Assembly: GCA_946122785.1 (NCBI GenBank) | Contig: CAMGYJ010000011.1 | Span: forward strand, 34,374,513 to 34,438,512 | Direction: 5' to 3' | DNA from: Linum tenue | Lineage: Eukaryota > Streptophyta > Magnoliopsida > Malpighiales > Linaceae | DNA: 64,000 nucleotides | Part shown: in pieces, positions 43,901 through 58,617 of the stretch | Position numbering within the stretch: position 1 is the first letter of the stretch | Layout of the letters: every line of letters starts with the position of its first letter | Made by a program: the position numbers and the translations under genes | The notes under the pieces: generated by a model | The model's database searches: none | Seen by the model: the letters and a program-made list of their open reading frames with translations, nothing else | What the model was told of the DNA's origin: nothing

Positions 43901-46900
43901 GTTTGTTACTCGAGCCTCTTCCTATATCTGTGTGTGATGTTTTCATTCATGCATGTGATGTATCAGTTTGCACGACTTTGTACCTTACAGATGTTGTCAC
44001 TGAATAAATTTTTATCATTTTGATTTACTTATGACTGATACATTATCAGGTGGTGGAGGACTCTTCAGCTATATGCCAGCTTCAACATTATTTTACTTTA
44101 TGTCTATCAGCTCCCATTTGAGTTGCCAACTATTTTTCCCTGGGTAGCTGACATTATTGGTCTCTTCAAGATATCTGGAAGTTTGGAGGGGCCCAAAGTT
44201 TGTTCTGGTCTTTCACTTGTGCTATATTACATCATGGTATGTATTGACTATGTGCTTAGAGTATAAAGCCGGGTCTTGCTGTGTGCATGTCAGCTCTTAT
44301 TGCATATCATATTTTAGTCCATATGTGGAGTGAATCTAACTTCCTTGTAGCTCGTATACTATTTCACATGCATATTAGTTTGAAGCTCACAACCTGATTG
44401 TTGCTGTTTCACAGACTAAAGTTATTATATGATACAAATAACTGCTGTGACTAACATTTGGAAACACAGTTTTCTTTTTGTTCATTTCCTCATGGAGAGA
44501 CAAAAGGACTCATTTTAGTATAGTATGTCTTTTGCTTAAACGTAGACTAACCAAAGAAAATATGAAAGTATCCAAATGAAGTGACTTTATTTAATGAACT
44601 AGTAGGATGTAATGTGAAGACAGTAATGCTGACATGTTCTGGCGACTGATTGAATGGGTCACGAATTATTTGTATATAGAATTGTGCTATATATTATTGT
44701 CTGGTTTGATATTCTTTTCTGCTCCTACATATGGCTGCGAGATATGTGCATAATTAGATTTTAAATGAAATATGGTATTGTCAATATAGAGATTGAGGTT
44801 TCACGATGGTTGTCTTTGCTCCTTTAACTGATGTTCAATACAGCTGAACTAGAACTTCAAACCATTGTTTATAGGAAGGGAAACACATTTTAATCCATGG
44901 TTGGGTGCTCTCTTACCTACATGCAACATTGCTCCTATAGGTTATTCCCTATTCAGTGTTCTTTATACTGTTGTTCCTTCAAATGCAGCTATCTTTTGTT
45001 AAGTGTGATTTAGAGGAAATGGATATCATTCTGTCTGTGAGTGAAGGTAATTTGAGAGAGCGACTTCTCCCCTTAAGGCACTCCTTTTTCATTCGTGAAT
45101 CAAGGTGAGATAACTTCTCAGTCCTGCAGTATCCTCTTTGTATATCTCTTACACCAAATAGCGTCAATGATATGTCACTCTCTTGAATCCTCTTTGTAAT
45201 TTGATCACTTGCGGTCAGTTTATTTCATTGCGCCCTGAAGCTCGTTCATCTTCTTTAGCTCCCCTGCCATTTGAGGTTGTGAAACTTGACTAACAAGTTG
45301 AAAGAAACCAGCCTTTGTATGCATGTAGATTATTCAATGAACAAAAGAGCTTAATTGCTTATCTCACTAGGCGTGCATACGTTGAGTCTATCAGTATCTT
45401 GAATAATGCATTGGTAATGGAATTCTTTTGTATTCTGTTGCTGTCAAGCTCACTGAACCATGGGATAATTTACAGATCTGGTGTCAGGCATACCAATGTC
45501 TTACTCAGGGGAGCAGTTTTCCGGACTTTTAGCATCAACTTTTTTACATATGGGTTTCCGGTACGTAATACTGTGCCCATACTTTCATACACCTCCTTGG
45601 TGCTTAGCAAGAGGCCTTTTAGTGGCTACTTGTTGAAACCCAATTGGTTCACTTGCTGAATTGCAGATGATTTTGCCTCCGAGTCTTTGGTGGAAAAGTA
45701 TGTTTGCTTGAAATTGTTGCTTTTTGCAAATTTCTCGGGAATCAGATTCAACCAATCCATTGGACTTCGACTTCAAATCCATGAATGATATATTTGATTT
45801 GTATTATTATGATTCCAGAATCTAGGTGGTGGTTTTAATACCATTCTCTACGATGATATTATTTTTCCTTTTCGTTTTTTTGGTTGAATCTTAAGGTCTA
45901 AAACTAGGCCAGGGTGGTGTCTCCATCTTAACTATTTACTATTTAGTCAGCCCTTTTACTTGGTTATTTGACACGCTGCCCGGATTTTGCAGGTCTCCTT
46001 GTTTGCTCTGTCTTACTGGAGTTTCCATTTCGCAAGTCTATGCGCATTCGGTTTGCTCGCATATGTTGGGTACATCATTTATGGCTTCCCTTCAGTGTTC
46101 CGTTTACACCGGTTAAATGGTCTACTTCTTGTCTTCATTCTCCTTTGGGCTGTGAGCACATATGTCTTTAATGTTGCTTTTCCACTCTTGACTGGAAAAC
46201 TTGGAAAGGTGGTTCTCTCTTTAGCATAATTTTCTTCTCCTCATAATAGGTTCATCTATTTTGGGTTGATCATAATGACCTCGATATGCATGCAGGATAT
46301 GGAGATATGGGAGATGGTTGGTCTGTGGCATTACTCCATCCCAGGTCTATTTTTGTTTGCACAATTTTGTCTCGGGATGTTGGTTGCTTTGGGTAATTTG
46401 GTCAACAATTCTGTCTTCCTCTACTTGTCTGATGAGGTTTATCAGTCTTCACTTCACAATTCAAGTATTGAAGGTATTCGAGCTCTCTCACACTAACCAG
46501 ATGATTATCTTTTCAGTTTATACGGACTTTTATATAATCATTCATCTCAGAAATCTATGTATAATGTAGAAATAAAGTCCTTGATACAAATAGTTCCTCA
46601 TAATTTTGTGAATATTACTTGGCGATTTCATCATATGTCTACGACACTAGTACTAACTTTTAGATTCTGTTTTGGACTGATACGTCGTGTGATTAGTCAA
46701 ATTCTAGGTTAGACTCTGTCTATTCAACATTCACTGATGCATCTATTATGTGCTTCGACTTGCAAAGGGACTATCTATTTGGCATTGAATATGTGGTATA
46801 TTCATTTTAATTATTGTACTGTTCGCCTCTCCACAACATAAATTAGACAAGGACTGTAGACCCTAGAAGGTGCTTTTTGTAGTTTTTCTAATAACTATAC

Positions 46901-49900
46901 ATTAGGGTTCTGTGGTTTTACCTGCATAGGGACTATCCATTTGGCATTGAATATGTGGTATATTCATTTTAACTGTGTACTGTTTGTCTCTCCACGACAT
47001 ATATTAGACAAGGGTTGTAGGCTCTAGACGGTGTTTTTGTAGTTTTTCTAACAACACTACTTTTGGGTTCTATCGATTTAGTCAAAACCCTTTGGTTGTT
47101 ATTTAGTGCATGTTTCAGTCCATAGATCTTCGTAAAAACTTATTTATTTTCTTTGTAGCTTGATCATAAGGTCCACTAATTATTCTATTGAATGGACTCC
47201 GTGCTATTATATTTTGATGCATTAGTTCTCACGTGCTATTAGAATCTGGGAGTATAATAATTTGTAATAACAGATTCTAATTCTTGGTCCAACAGAACAG
47301 TCTCTTGCGCACTTGTTGATGTATCGTAAGATTAGGGAATTTTAGAAAGGTCTAAAAGTTGTGAAGCATGCTCTACTTCATCTCCATGCAATAGATATCC
47401 TTTCTGTTACTAAGTGCCATGAAATGATGGCTTTAAGTTCTGGCTAGGAATTATGAGAGCAAATGATATGTCTCCTAGTAATTGCTCTCTTTTGTTTTCA
47501 AATGAACCTCCAACCAAGCGTGAAATCTTGTTGAATGTGTAATTTTGATACTTTTTGCATCTGTGTGATCGTTTTGATTTCTTTTGAAAAGTCATGTTTT
47601 ACCAAATCTTGAATGCATGTTTTCCTAATATACCCCCTAAAAAAAAAGCTTAGGAAGGTACATTCTTTTGCTTGGTCGTTCTCCCTTTTCCTTGCGTCCC
47701 TGTAGATACTTGTGCCCTGCCTGTTCATTTCTCTGGTGCATGATATCTGGAAAGAAATATATGGTTTGTGGCTGTGATAAAAAGTCCTTTAGTTCAACGC
47801 TTGTGATCACTGTAACACCTAATCGGTTTTACTTTTTCCCCATAATGATTTCAGAGGAAGAGGGTACCAAGGTGCTAATTGTGGCTACTATTGCATGGGG
47901 ACTGCGGAAATGTTCTCGGGCTATTATGTTGGTTCTAATATTCCTGATTGCTATGAAACCCGGTTTCATTCATGCAGTATATGGTACATTTCTGACTCAT
48001 CCCCACATGAAACTTTTGAGCTTCTATTCGTAGTTCATGACAGGTAGCGAAACTTGGCTTATGTTAGTTAACTAATTTATTTACCCCCATTTCCCTTTCC
48101 GACCTGTGTTTCAGTGATCTTTTTCTTGATGTATCTTTTGGCCCACGACATCAGCAGAAAGATGCGACAGTCCCTGATTCTTCTCTGCGAAGCTCATTTT
48201 GGTCTATTGTACATTCTCCAGATCAAGTTAATAAGTGATGCTTTAGAGCAGAAAAGTATGGAAGTTCTGATGCAGTTAGGTATGCAAACTTCTGTTGTTT
48301 CTCAAACTTTCATCTCAAAAAGACATGAAAATCTTTGCTATTTACATATTGGAAATATTCTTAAAATGAAACAGGATTGTCGATGAAAGTTCTCATTTGA
48401 TTTGGTGCAGGTCTTCTCAAACGTGATAGTTCATGGGAGTTGTTGGAAATTGCTGTGCTTGCTTGTTTCTGTGCCATCCATAACCATGGCTTTGATATGC
48501 TATTTTCATTCTCAGCAATCGTGCAGCACACTCCCAGCCCTCCAGTTGGATTTAGTATCTTGAAAGCTGGTCTCAGTAAATCAGTCCTCTTGACAGTGTA
48601 TGCTCCACCCAGGAACAAGTATGGCCAGGAAAATAGTTATGGTATAAATTCATCCACAGTATGAATAATGCTGTGATTTAACATATAATCATAATTTTGG
48701 TGATTTCTTATGTCTATTATGTGCTATGATTGTGTTTTTTTACAATTGCTTCCCTGACTATTTTTGTCATGTTCTTCCATTTGTGTGCTATAGTGGCCAC
48801 TATTGCTGTTCTTTCAATGGTATGCTATAATAGTCACTATTACTGTTTCAACCTTGTCATCACCATCAAGTACACTGACTTCTATGTTTTATCTGCTTTC
48901 AGAGACTAGGATAGCAGCTTTCCTTGGTGCAATTGGGCAGAAGTTCCTTACCATGTATCGATCGTGCGGAACATACATAGCATTTCTCACTATTCTTGTC
49001 ACTGTATACCTGGTAATACCCAATTACATATCTTTTGGTTATATCTTCCTCCTCCTCGTCTGGATGATTGGAAGACAGCTTGTTGAGAGGACCAAAAGGC
49101 GTCTGTGGTTTCCACTAAAGGTCTATGCAATTATGGTGTTTGTCTTCCTGTATAGCTTGAGCAACTTCCCAGCTTTTGAGACTTGGCTTTCTGGGTTTAT
49201 CGATCTTTACTTTTACTTGGGATACAACTCAAAAGCTTCACTTCTGCAAAATGTTTGGGAATCACTTGCAGTATTGACAGTAATGCAACTTTATAGCTAC
49301 GAAAGGAGGCAAAGTAAGTATGTTAGATCAAGAGATCCTGAGCCATTGAAGTCTGGGGTACTTGGGTTCATCAAACGATTCCTCATCTTGCATGGCCAAA
49401 AGATCTTGTTCCTCGCATTGTTTTATGCATCTTTATCACCGATTAGCGCGTTTGGGCTTTTATATTTACTTGGCCTTGTCATCTGTTCAACATTACCCAA
49501 AGCTTCTCGGATTCCATCAAAGTCGGCTCTGTTGTACACTGGATGTCTGGTTACTACCGAGTATCTCTATCAGATGTGGGGAAAACAGGCTGAGATGTTC
49601 CCTGGGCAAAAGCATTCTGAAATTTCCCTTCTCTTAGGTTTCCGTGCATATGAGCATGGTTTTTGGGGGCTTGAAACAGGATTGAGAGGGAAGGTGCTCG
49701 TGATTGCAGCTTGTACACTTCAATACAACATCTTCCGTTGGTTAGAGAAGATGCCAACTACAATTCTCAATAGTGGAAAGTGGGAAGAGCCTATTCCACT
49801 GTTTCTCCCAGATGATGATGATTATATTGATGGCTGGCGTGCCAATGCAAATAAACCACAATCAGCTCATGGTTCACCTTCTGCTGCGAGAAGAGAGAGC

Positions 49901-52900
49901 ATAACTACAAGCAACTCTTGGTCATCTTTTACCTCTGGTCTTGCACATGCACCTAATGCTACTTCCAGCAAAACAGTGGGTTCTGAAGGTGGTGATACTA
50001 AAAAGTTTTCATTTGGATACATTTGGGGAAGTACCAAAGAGAGCCATAGGTGGAATAAAAGAAGGATACTCTCATTGAAAAATGAGAGATTTGAGATGCA
50101 GAAGACTATCTTGAAAATATACTTGAAGTTCTGGCTTGAGAACCTGTGTAATCTATTTGGCCTAGAGATTAACATGATTGCTCTGCTTGTTGCCAGTTTT
50201 GCCTTGTTGAATGCCATCTCTTTGCTGTACATCGCACTGCTTGCTGCTTGTATTATATTGAATAGGCAGATCATAAGGAAGCTATGGCCCGTACTGGTTT
50301 CCTTGTTTGCTTCCATACTAATCCTTGAGTATATTGCTATATGGAAGAGTATGCTTCCCCTGAATCAACAAAATCCGAGTGAGACTGATGATATACATTG
50401 CCATGACTGTTGGAATATCTCAGCTCAACATTTCCAGTATTGCAAAAACTGTTGGCTAGGTATGGATTTTATCTCTGATTCTCTGCACTGGTTTCTTTAG
50501 GAAATGTGCCAACTGCCCAACTGAACTTTACAACTTGACTGATGATTTATTCATTGCTTTTGCGGACTGCAAAGTATCAAGTCCTCTTCGTATTAAAATG
50601 CTTCTATACTTTTCAGCTGCTTAAATAATTCCCATGCTTCACTTTGTCTTTAATCCTCTTGTTATGGGGGAAAAGTTCCAATAGGAGATAGAGGAATCCT
50701 TGGTGAATTCAAGTGCATTAATATTGTTTAAGCTTGTTTTAAAGTACAATTCTTTTGAGCGTTTGTTATTGCTAACTGCAATATTCCTCTAGTTTCTTCT
50801 TTTTCTCTTAACCAATTTTAGTTTTTTTACTGATCTATTTAAATACATATCCACCATCTTGGAGGTCACCATCAGTCACGAGACTGATTTCTTATATGCC
50901 CTTTTGACGGGCTCACCAAATGTCATTCATAATGCTCAAATTCATCCAAATATGTTTTCTTTCTATGATGTCAATCTGAACCATGAATGTATGTGACATT
51001 AGTCGAGTCAGAAAGCCCTTGAGAATTCTCTCCTTTTGTACATATCTATGATGAAAACCTATATGATACTAAATCTGAAGAATGCTGCGTCTTCTTTAGG
51101 GACAGTTTAGTGGACTCACATTTCAACTGTTTAGTCTTCTGATTTTTCTGCTTCATTTCTGGATGGTGACTTCAACTGCTGTGTCTTCTTTAGGCTTCGT
51201 GGTCGATGATCCAAGAATGCTCCTAAGCTATTTTGCAGTGTTCACATTGGCCTGTTTCAAACTTAGGGCTGATCGCTTGTCCAGTTTCTCTGGCTCATCA
51301 ACATATCGCCAAATGTTGTCCCAGCGAAGGAACACGTTTGTTTGGAAGGATCTATCTTTTGAAACCAAAAGCATGTGGACTGTTCTTGATTACTTGAGGC
51401 TTTACTGCTATTGTCATCTGCTGGATCTTGTGCTTTGTTTGATTCTGATAACTGGGACTCTTGAGTACGACATACTGCATCTTGGTTATCTTGCATTTGC
51501 TCTGGTTTTCTTCAGGATGAGGCTTGTGATGCTCAAGAAGAAGAACAAACTGTTCAAGTACCTGCGCATATACAACTTTGCCCTTATTGTACTTTCTCTT
51601 GCTTATCAGTCTCCTTTCTTGGGTGTGTTCAGCTCTAAGAAATGTGAGACGATAGATTACATATTTGAGATCATTGGGTTTTACAAATATGATTATGGGT
51701 TTCGGATTACTGCAAGATCTGCGCTTGTTGAGATCGTCATCTTTATGCTGGTGTCTCTTCAATCCTATATGTTCTCCTCTCTTGAGTTTGATCATGTTGC
51801 TCGGTATCTTGAAGCAGAGCAAATTGGTGCAATTGTGCATGAAGAAGAGAAGAAAGCTGCTTGGAAAACTGCACAGTTGAAATATATCCGTGAATCTGAG
51901 GAAAAGAAGCACCAACGCCATTTGCAAGTGGAGAAGATGAAAGCTGAGATGCTCAACCTACAAACTCAGCTGCATAGTATGAACTCCATTGGTAATTGTA
52001 GTGCCACATCCTCTGATAAGGAAGGCTTAAGGAAGAGGAGGAATGCACATCTATCTTCCTTGGATAGGGATTCTGGGAGCCCTGGACAAAGTGAAACAAC
52101 AGTTCTGGCGAAGCAAGAGGAGGCCACTAGAGAGATCACATCATCATTTTTGTCTGAAGCAAACGAGTATTCTTTGGCGGGCTTAAACACAGAAAACCCA
52201 GCAACATCAGCAGTGTCTCCAAAGCATACAATGGTAGAATCTCCTTTTTGTGAGATTACTGAGGTCGGACAGGAATCATTTGATAGCATCCCACCTTTTG
52301 ATTCCAGTAAAAAGGAGAAAATATCAACCAAGGAAAATCCTTTAATTTCTGCTGTCCAGTTAATAGGTGACGGGGTTTCTCAGGTTCAGTCCATAGGAAA
52401 CCAAGCAGTGAATAACCTTGTGACTTTCTTGAACATATCACATGAAGATCTGGATAGCAACGAGAACTCTGGGGAGGAAGAAGAAGGACGCAATAATAAG
52501 GATACAAGAAAGGTGAAGTATGTGAGTTTGGACCGTACATCATCTTTGCAGTCTGACACTAGTACCGATGCTACTAGTTTGCAGATAGGGCGCATCCTAT
52601 GTCATATATGGTCCCAGATGCGATCCAATAATGATTTTGTCTGCTATTGCTGCTTTGTTCTTGTGTTCTTATGGAACTTCAGTTTGCTCTCAATGGGGTA
52701 TCTTGCAGCGCTCTTCCTGTATGCACTCTGTGTGAATACTGGGCCAAGTTACATCTTTTGGGTTATTATGCTTATCTACACTGAAGTCTACATATTGCTC
52801 GAGTATCTGTACCAAATTATAATCCAGCACTGTGGCTTAGGCATTAATTTAGTCCTGCTTCGTGAGTTAGGGTTTCCTGCTAATAAAATTGAGTCATCTT

Positions 52901-55900
52901 TTGTCATAAGTTCCTTGCCACTGTTTCTTGTATATTTGTTTACTCTCCTTCAGAGCTCTATAACCGCAAGAGATGGGGAATGGATGATGCCATCGGGGTA
53001 TTATTTCAAATCTCGAAGAACTGCTTTAAATAGGACAGAGGTTACCACAGTGAACTATAACTGGAGGGAGAGAGCTGTGGGGGTTTTGCATGTAATGGAA
53101 GAGACAGTTAAGCTGATAGCTAGAAGCATCTTTAGGTATTGGGGATCACTCACACAGGGAGCAGAATCTCCTCCTTATTTTGTTCAGGTGTCCATGGATG
53201 TCCACTCATGGCCTGAGGATGGAATTCAGCCTGAGCGAATCGAATCTGGGATAAATCAACTACTTAAAATCAGTCATGACGAGAGATGCAAGGCAAATAG
53301 TGCTTGTCCATTCACTAGTAGGGTTCATGTTCAGAGCATTGAAAGAAGTCAAGAAGATCCAAACATGGCCTTGGTTGTTCTTGAAGTGGTGTATGCCTCT
53401 CCTTTGACAGGTTCCTGTGCTTCAGCTGAGTGGTATAAGTCACTAACTCCAGCTGCTGATGTGGCAAAGGAAATTCAGCAATCGAAAGATGCTGGGTTTG
53501 TTGAAGCAATTAGATTTCCTTTCCCTATCCTCTCTGTGATTGGCGGAGGGAAAAGAGAGATTGATTTGTATGCCTACGTATTTGGTGCTGATTTGAGCGT
53601 GTTCTTCCTTGTTGCAATGTTCTACCAGTCTGTCATAAAGAACAAAAGTGAATTTCTTGACGTTTACCAGCTTGAAGATCAGTTCCCAAAAGAGTTTGTG
53701 TTTGTCTTGATGGTGAGTATCCGTTTGTTCTCTAGTCTTTCCCTTGTGTTATTGGACTAATATATGCATGCTATAAGTTATTTGTCTGCATCTTTTAATT
53801 TTTGCGAGCTAATGTGAGATGTATTTGCAAAAGCATTGCTTTGTGTTGTGAATCGTGCATGGAATCTGCCATAAAAATGAAAAAGACATGTACTACCTGC
53901 TTTTCTGTACTGCATTTTCAGTTACTTCCTACCCCCAACTATTGGAGATTGCTTCATTTTGATGAGACTGCATGCACAGTTTTAAATGCAATCAAATACA
54001 TCAAAAGTGTCTATGGAAGATGATGCGTTTGTTCAATTGCGTGCCATATGCAAGTATTACTCTCCAAATACACGTAACCAAATAACCTGGTACTGCAAAT
54101 GTAAGATATAAATTTGGGATAGTTGACCATTTAATTTGGGCATAAAGGATATTAATGTGGTTGAAGCTTCAGCTCTTGGCTGCTTATTTTATGTATGTGT
54201 GAGTTTAAGCCTCTGTTAGATACAAATAACAGAATTGGAACCATGTACCACCTTCATCAGCATCCTCGATGCATGGTGATTTGGGGACTTTTTTGTTTTT
54301 GTTTTATCTGATGATGGTGCTTATTAGTCTTATTACTTATCTGACTGCTCCTTCTTGCAGGTAGTATTTTTTCTGATTGTCCTTGACCGGATAGTTTACC
54401 TCTGTTCATTTGCTACTGGGAAGTTAATCTTCTACATTTTCAACCTTATTCTCTTCACCTATTCAGTTACCGAGTATGCGTGGAACTTGGAACCTTCCCA
54501 AGAACATGCAGCGGGCATTGTTCTGCGTGCTGTATTTCTGGCAAAAGCAGTTTCATTGGCGCTTCAAGCCATACAAATTCGCCATGGTCTCCCTCTTAAA
54601 AGCACTTTGTATCAGCAGTTTTTGACTAGCAAGGTCACCCGGATCAATTATTTGGGTTACAGACTTTATCGTGCTCTGCCTTTCCTCTATGAGTTGCGAT
54701 GTGTATTAGACTGGTCATGTACTACAACATCTTTGACCATGTACGACTGGCTAAAGGTAAAATCCGATGGTTTACTAGACATGATCATGGGTCAGTTATA
54801 GCTGTAACTCTATCATTCTTGTCATGTCGTCATTTTTTTCTCTTACTCTATGCTTAAAGTGATGTGAAATTTTATTAGTTACTACTGGAGCTGAAATCCA
54901 GCATATCTTATCCTTTTCAGTTGGAAGACATACATTCTAGTCTGTACCTGGTCAAGTGTGATGCAGTGTTGAATCGAGCTACACATAGACAAGGGGATAA
55001 ACAAACTAAATGGACCAAATGCTGCAATGGGATATGCCTCTTCTTCATATTGATGTGTGTTATTTGGGCCCCCATGCTGGTAAGAATGCTAATTTATTCA
55101 GTAGGCAAGTTCTCTGCAAGGTTCATGTATGCTTATTGGTCTTTTTGAAGATAGAGCATCAACAGAGTTTGTCGCTTGCTGTTTATGGTTTATATCCTAC
55201 TAGTAACAGTTCAATTGTGCTAAGTTGCTAATACCATCATCTGCCTTTTCCATTAGGAAGATGTTGCGTGTTGTTTAAGAATTTCGAACTTAAATTGAAC
55301 AAGTATGTTCGTTTCAGATTTTCAAGTAACTTTTTTCTAACCTCATAACAAATCAACTCATAACTTTTTTTTCCGAAAATAAATAATATTCGTACCAACT
55401 ATAGCAAAATTTAGCTTAACAATACCTGACACACTTATTTGTTCACTGCAGATTTACAGCAGTGGTAACCCTACAAACATAGCAAACCCCATCAAAGATG
55501 CTCGGGTTCAGGTCGATATCAAGACAGTTGGTGGAAGATTAACACTATACCAAACCACTCTGTGTGAAAAGCTTCAATGGGATCACGTCAACTCTGCTTC
55601 TAACCTGGACCCACTTGGTTATCTGGATGCGTACAACAAGGACGATATTCAGTTAGTTTGCTGCCAGCCAGATTCCAGTATGCTATGGCTTGTCCCTGAT
55701 GTGGTTCAGAAGAGGTTTATTCAGTCACTTGACTGGGAGATGGAAATGGATATAGTGTTCATTTGGGTGCTAACTAGGGACAGGCCAAAAGGCAAGGAGG
55801 TTGTAAGATATGAGAGAATCGTTGATCCTCTCGATCTTCCATCAAGATCAGATGTTCAGAAGGTTCTCAATGGTTCTTCAAACAGCTTTAGGATATATAA

Positions 55901-57480
55901 TGTGTACCCAAGATACTTCCGAGTCACTGGCTCAGGTGATGTTCGACCTTTCGAACAAGAGGTGAAAAGCTAATAGACTTTCCCATTCCAGTTCTTGTTT
56001 GCTTGGGATGCAAGTTATTCCCCATACTGAGAATGAAAACAACAACTGATTTGTGGAAATTTGAAGATGCAGGTGAATGCAGTAAGCGCTGATCTCATCA
56101 TGAACCGCAATGAATTCAGCTGGTGGATGTTTTATGACATCAATTCTACAGGTGTAGGCGGCTGTGGAGGTTTGGCTGGGCCCACAGCTGTCATAGTATC
56201 CGAGGAGACACCACCACGTAAGTCCTAAAAAAACATTCTCTCTATTTAATTCAATTGGGTGGGGGCATCAGTGCCTGTCTTCAGTTGATCTCATAATCAA
56301 ACTTCATCAAATACACTTCTAACTTCCAACTTCTGCTCTTATAATCTAAGTTTAAATTGGTATGGAAATCACTTATTTTCATATTTTCTACATCTTCAAC
56401 TCTACCTTCCTTTTCTATAGAACTTCAAATACTTTTGGGCGCGTTTTCTCAAATAGGCCTCCAACTCGTTGGATCAAAACGAAGACATGGTCTACCAATG
56501 ATAATAGTAAAAATTATATTTTGAATGCTTTAAATGGATATTTGCAGAGGGAATTCTGGGTGACACAATTAGCAAGTTCAGCATATGGGGTCTCTACATT
56601 ACCTTTGTGCTTGCTGTGGGTCGATTCATCAGGCTGCAGTGCTCAGACTTGAGAATGAGAATACCATACGAGAATCTACCTTCATGTGACAGGTACTGGA
56701 TCCCCTACTTCCATATTATGATAATTTTCTCTTCTCTTTTGCAAGCTTTTTATTATTAGAATTGTTGGCAACTCTATTTCGAAATGGTGTTGATGCACTC
56801 TTAAAATAGGCTTCAGAAGAATTTTAATCGCTTGGAAGAAGTAGGGATGACAATCTCTGGTCTATATTGGCCGAGCATGTATTCATCCGTCCTTGACCTG
56901 TTCTGTTTAACTTCTATCTATTATTTACTCAATGTACTCATGTTTTAACTTATGTTAAATCATACTTTAACTCTAATTGAGATACCATGAAGTGAGTTTC
57001 CATCTTTTGAATTACTTGACTTCATTAACCATGTCATCATTTACTTTTTGGTCAGAAAGTGTTGTTTCGGAAAATCTTAAATGAATAATTGACTTTCTGC
57101 ATATTCTACCTTTAAGACCCATATCCAAATGAGTCGACGTACCCAAACTTATGTCTCGAGCAAGATTAGATTTGACCCACGCCTGATGTGAGGGTGGGTA
57201 TGGGTAAGCTACCTGCCCATCCCCACCTCTGGATCCCATTCATGTTCTCGTTCCTACTCGGAAACGACCCTCTGCATTGAGAAATGCTAGGTTCACTCTA
57301 GCTGCTTCATAACAGGCACAGTTGGTTTCCTTTTCTCGTGGCAGGTTGATAGCCATTTGTGAGGATATATATGCAGCAAGAGCAGAAGGTGAGCTTGGGG
57401 TAGAAGAGGTCCTTTATTGGACGCTTGTGAAGATATATCGATCGCCACATATGCTTCTAGAGTACACAAAACCAGATTAA
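40942..57480 (+). CDS. PIEZO: PIEZO mechanosensitive ion channel
   Basis: Plant PIEZO is a giant trimeric, cation-permeable channel opened by membrane tension. Twenty-one exons are supported: 40942-41002, 41624-41704, 42340-42499, 42583-42740, 43739-43895, 44050-44236, 44989-45104, 45476-45560, 45993-46208, 46296-46473, 47855-47983, 48115-48279, 48411-48641, 48903-50459, 51194-53712, 54361-54756, 54921-55079, 55452-55961, 56073-56217, 56548-56692, 57345-57480. Their sum is 7491 nt, a multiple of three, giving 2496 residues, close to Arabidopsis PIEZO. Many hydrophobic helices are followed by a charged coiled-coil-like stretch (about residues 1376-1425, EEEKKAAWKT...). The Piezo signature PF-x2-E-x6-W (PFLYELRCVLDW) is at residues 2107-2118. 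The likely extracellular cap is exon 18, and the last helix and C-terminal domain end HMLLEYTKPD. The exon 4 donor was set to GTTTGT at 42741 because only this keeps GSHFKVASC in frame. No disabling mutation is seen. Confidence 0.95.
46767..47085. repeat. 162-bp tandem duplication in PIEZO intron 10
   Basis: GGGACTATCTATTTGGCATT at 46767 is repeated as GGGACTATCCATTTGGCATT at 46929. The following about 155 bp (ATGTGGTATATTCATTTTAA..., TTTTTGTAGTTTTTCTAA) match with scattered substitutions. It is non-coding. Confidence 0.8.
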
Positions 57481-58617
57481 GTCTGCCTGCCTGCAAAAGT
57501 TACTGGGTTACTTCTAGTTGCAAGTTGCAACAAACTGCAGAGAGGGTTCCCCTCCTCTTGGAAGTTAGCAGTCAGTACGAGCATAAAGTCAGCCGGCGGT
57601 GTATAAATCCCGATTCTTAAGGCATATCTGAATTCCATGGAGTTCTCAACACCCCTAATCAGTTACCTAGTTAGTTCACAAATGCTGCTGATTCGGACAG
57701 TGTGTGGTTACTATTGGTTTGTTACGAGAGAAAGCTCTTCTCGCCGGTTATGTACATATTGAGTTTTGGACTGCGAAGCTGAGCATATATTTGTACAGAT
57801 CAGAGTAACCTACTTGTACACTATCCAGGACTTGTAAGTTTTATACGAAAATGAAAATAGAGATGTTATCGACTGTGTTCAGAATCAGAAGTACCAGGCT
57901 CTCACCTCAGTGGGAGTATATATAATCTTTGTGAAACCGGTGTGGTACCAAAGACTAACGATTCAGGAATCAGGATATAATCGCAAAATCATGTACAACC
58001 ATACTGATTGTTATAAAATCCTACAGATTATTCAATGTTCTGATCAATCAATAAACTTAGTACCTAATTCATAAGGATCATAAAACCCTTTCTGATTCAA
58101 CTCCGAAGCAAAGTCTTGCATGTTCCCAAAGAACCCTAGCTCTCCAGAACTTCCAGCAACTGTACAAAAACAGAAACCATCTTCCTACTTGACCTTTTCA
58201 CCTAGCAAACCCTAGGCGCATCAATGTCTGATCCTTGGCTTAATATATGTAATGCTCCCAATTCCCAGTGGTGTGGAGCTACCACTAATTAACGCCATGA
58301 GCATCAACTCTTCAACAGAAAAGAAAATTACAATCCTCAATGTTTGCAATGAATTTCAGAAGCTCCTCTTCCACTTCATCATGATGAAACAAGACACTGA
58401 ATAAGGAAACACACGCTAAGGGTCGCATATGAAAACTTCATTACAGAATACAGTTAAGAGGTCAGACAAACAAAATCCTTTCACACTTCCAACATTAACA
58501 GAACAAGAAATGCGCATTCTACATAAACAGAGTCGTGTCAAACCCCAAGGACAAACATAAGGGGTACCACACCAGGAAAGGGGGCACACCAAACCCCCGT
58601 GGAAACTTCTACTTCAA
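57481..58617. other. Convergent intergenic region between PIEZO and MBD
   Basis: The PIEZO 3' UTR probably ends near 57850, where GAAAATGAAAATAGAG offers a weak polyadenylation signal. The minus-strand MBD 3' UTR probably occupies about 58300-58617. No other gene is evident. Confidence 0.45.

Noticed and set aside
51352..51927. 191-codon open frame on the minus strand
   Set aside because: It is the shadow of PIEZO exon 15, whose sense frame is clearly conserved.
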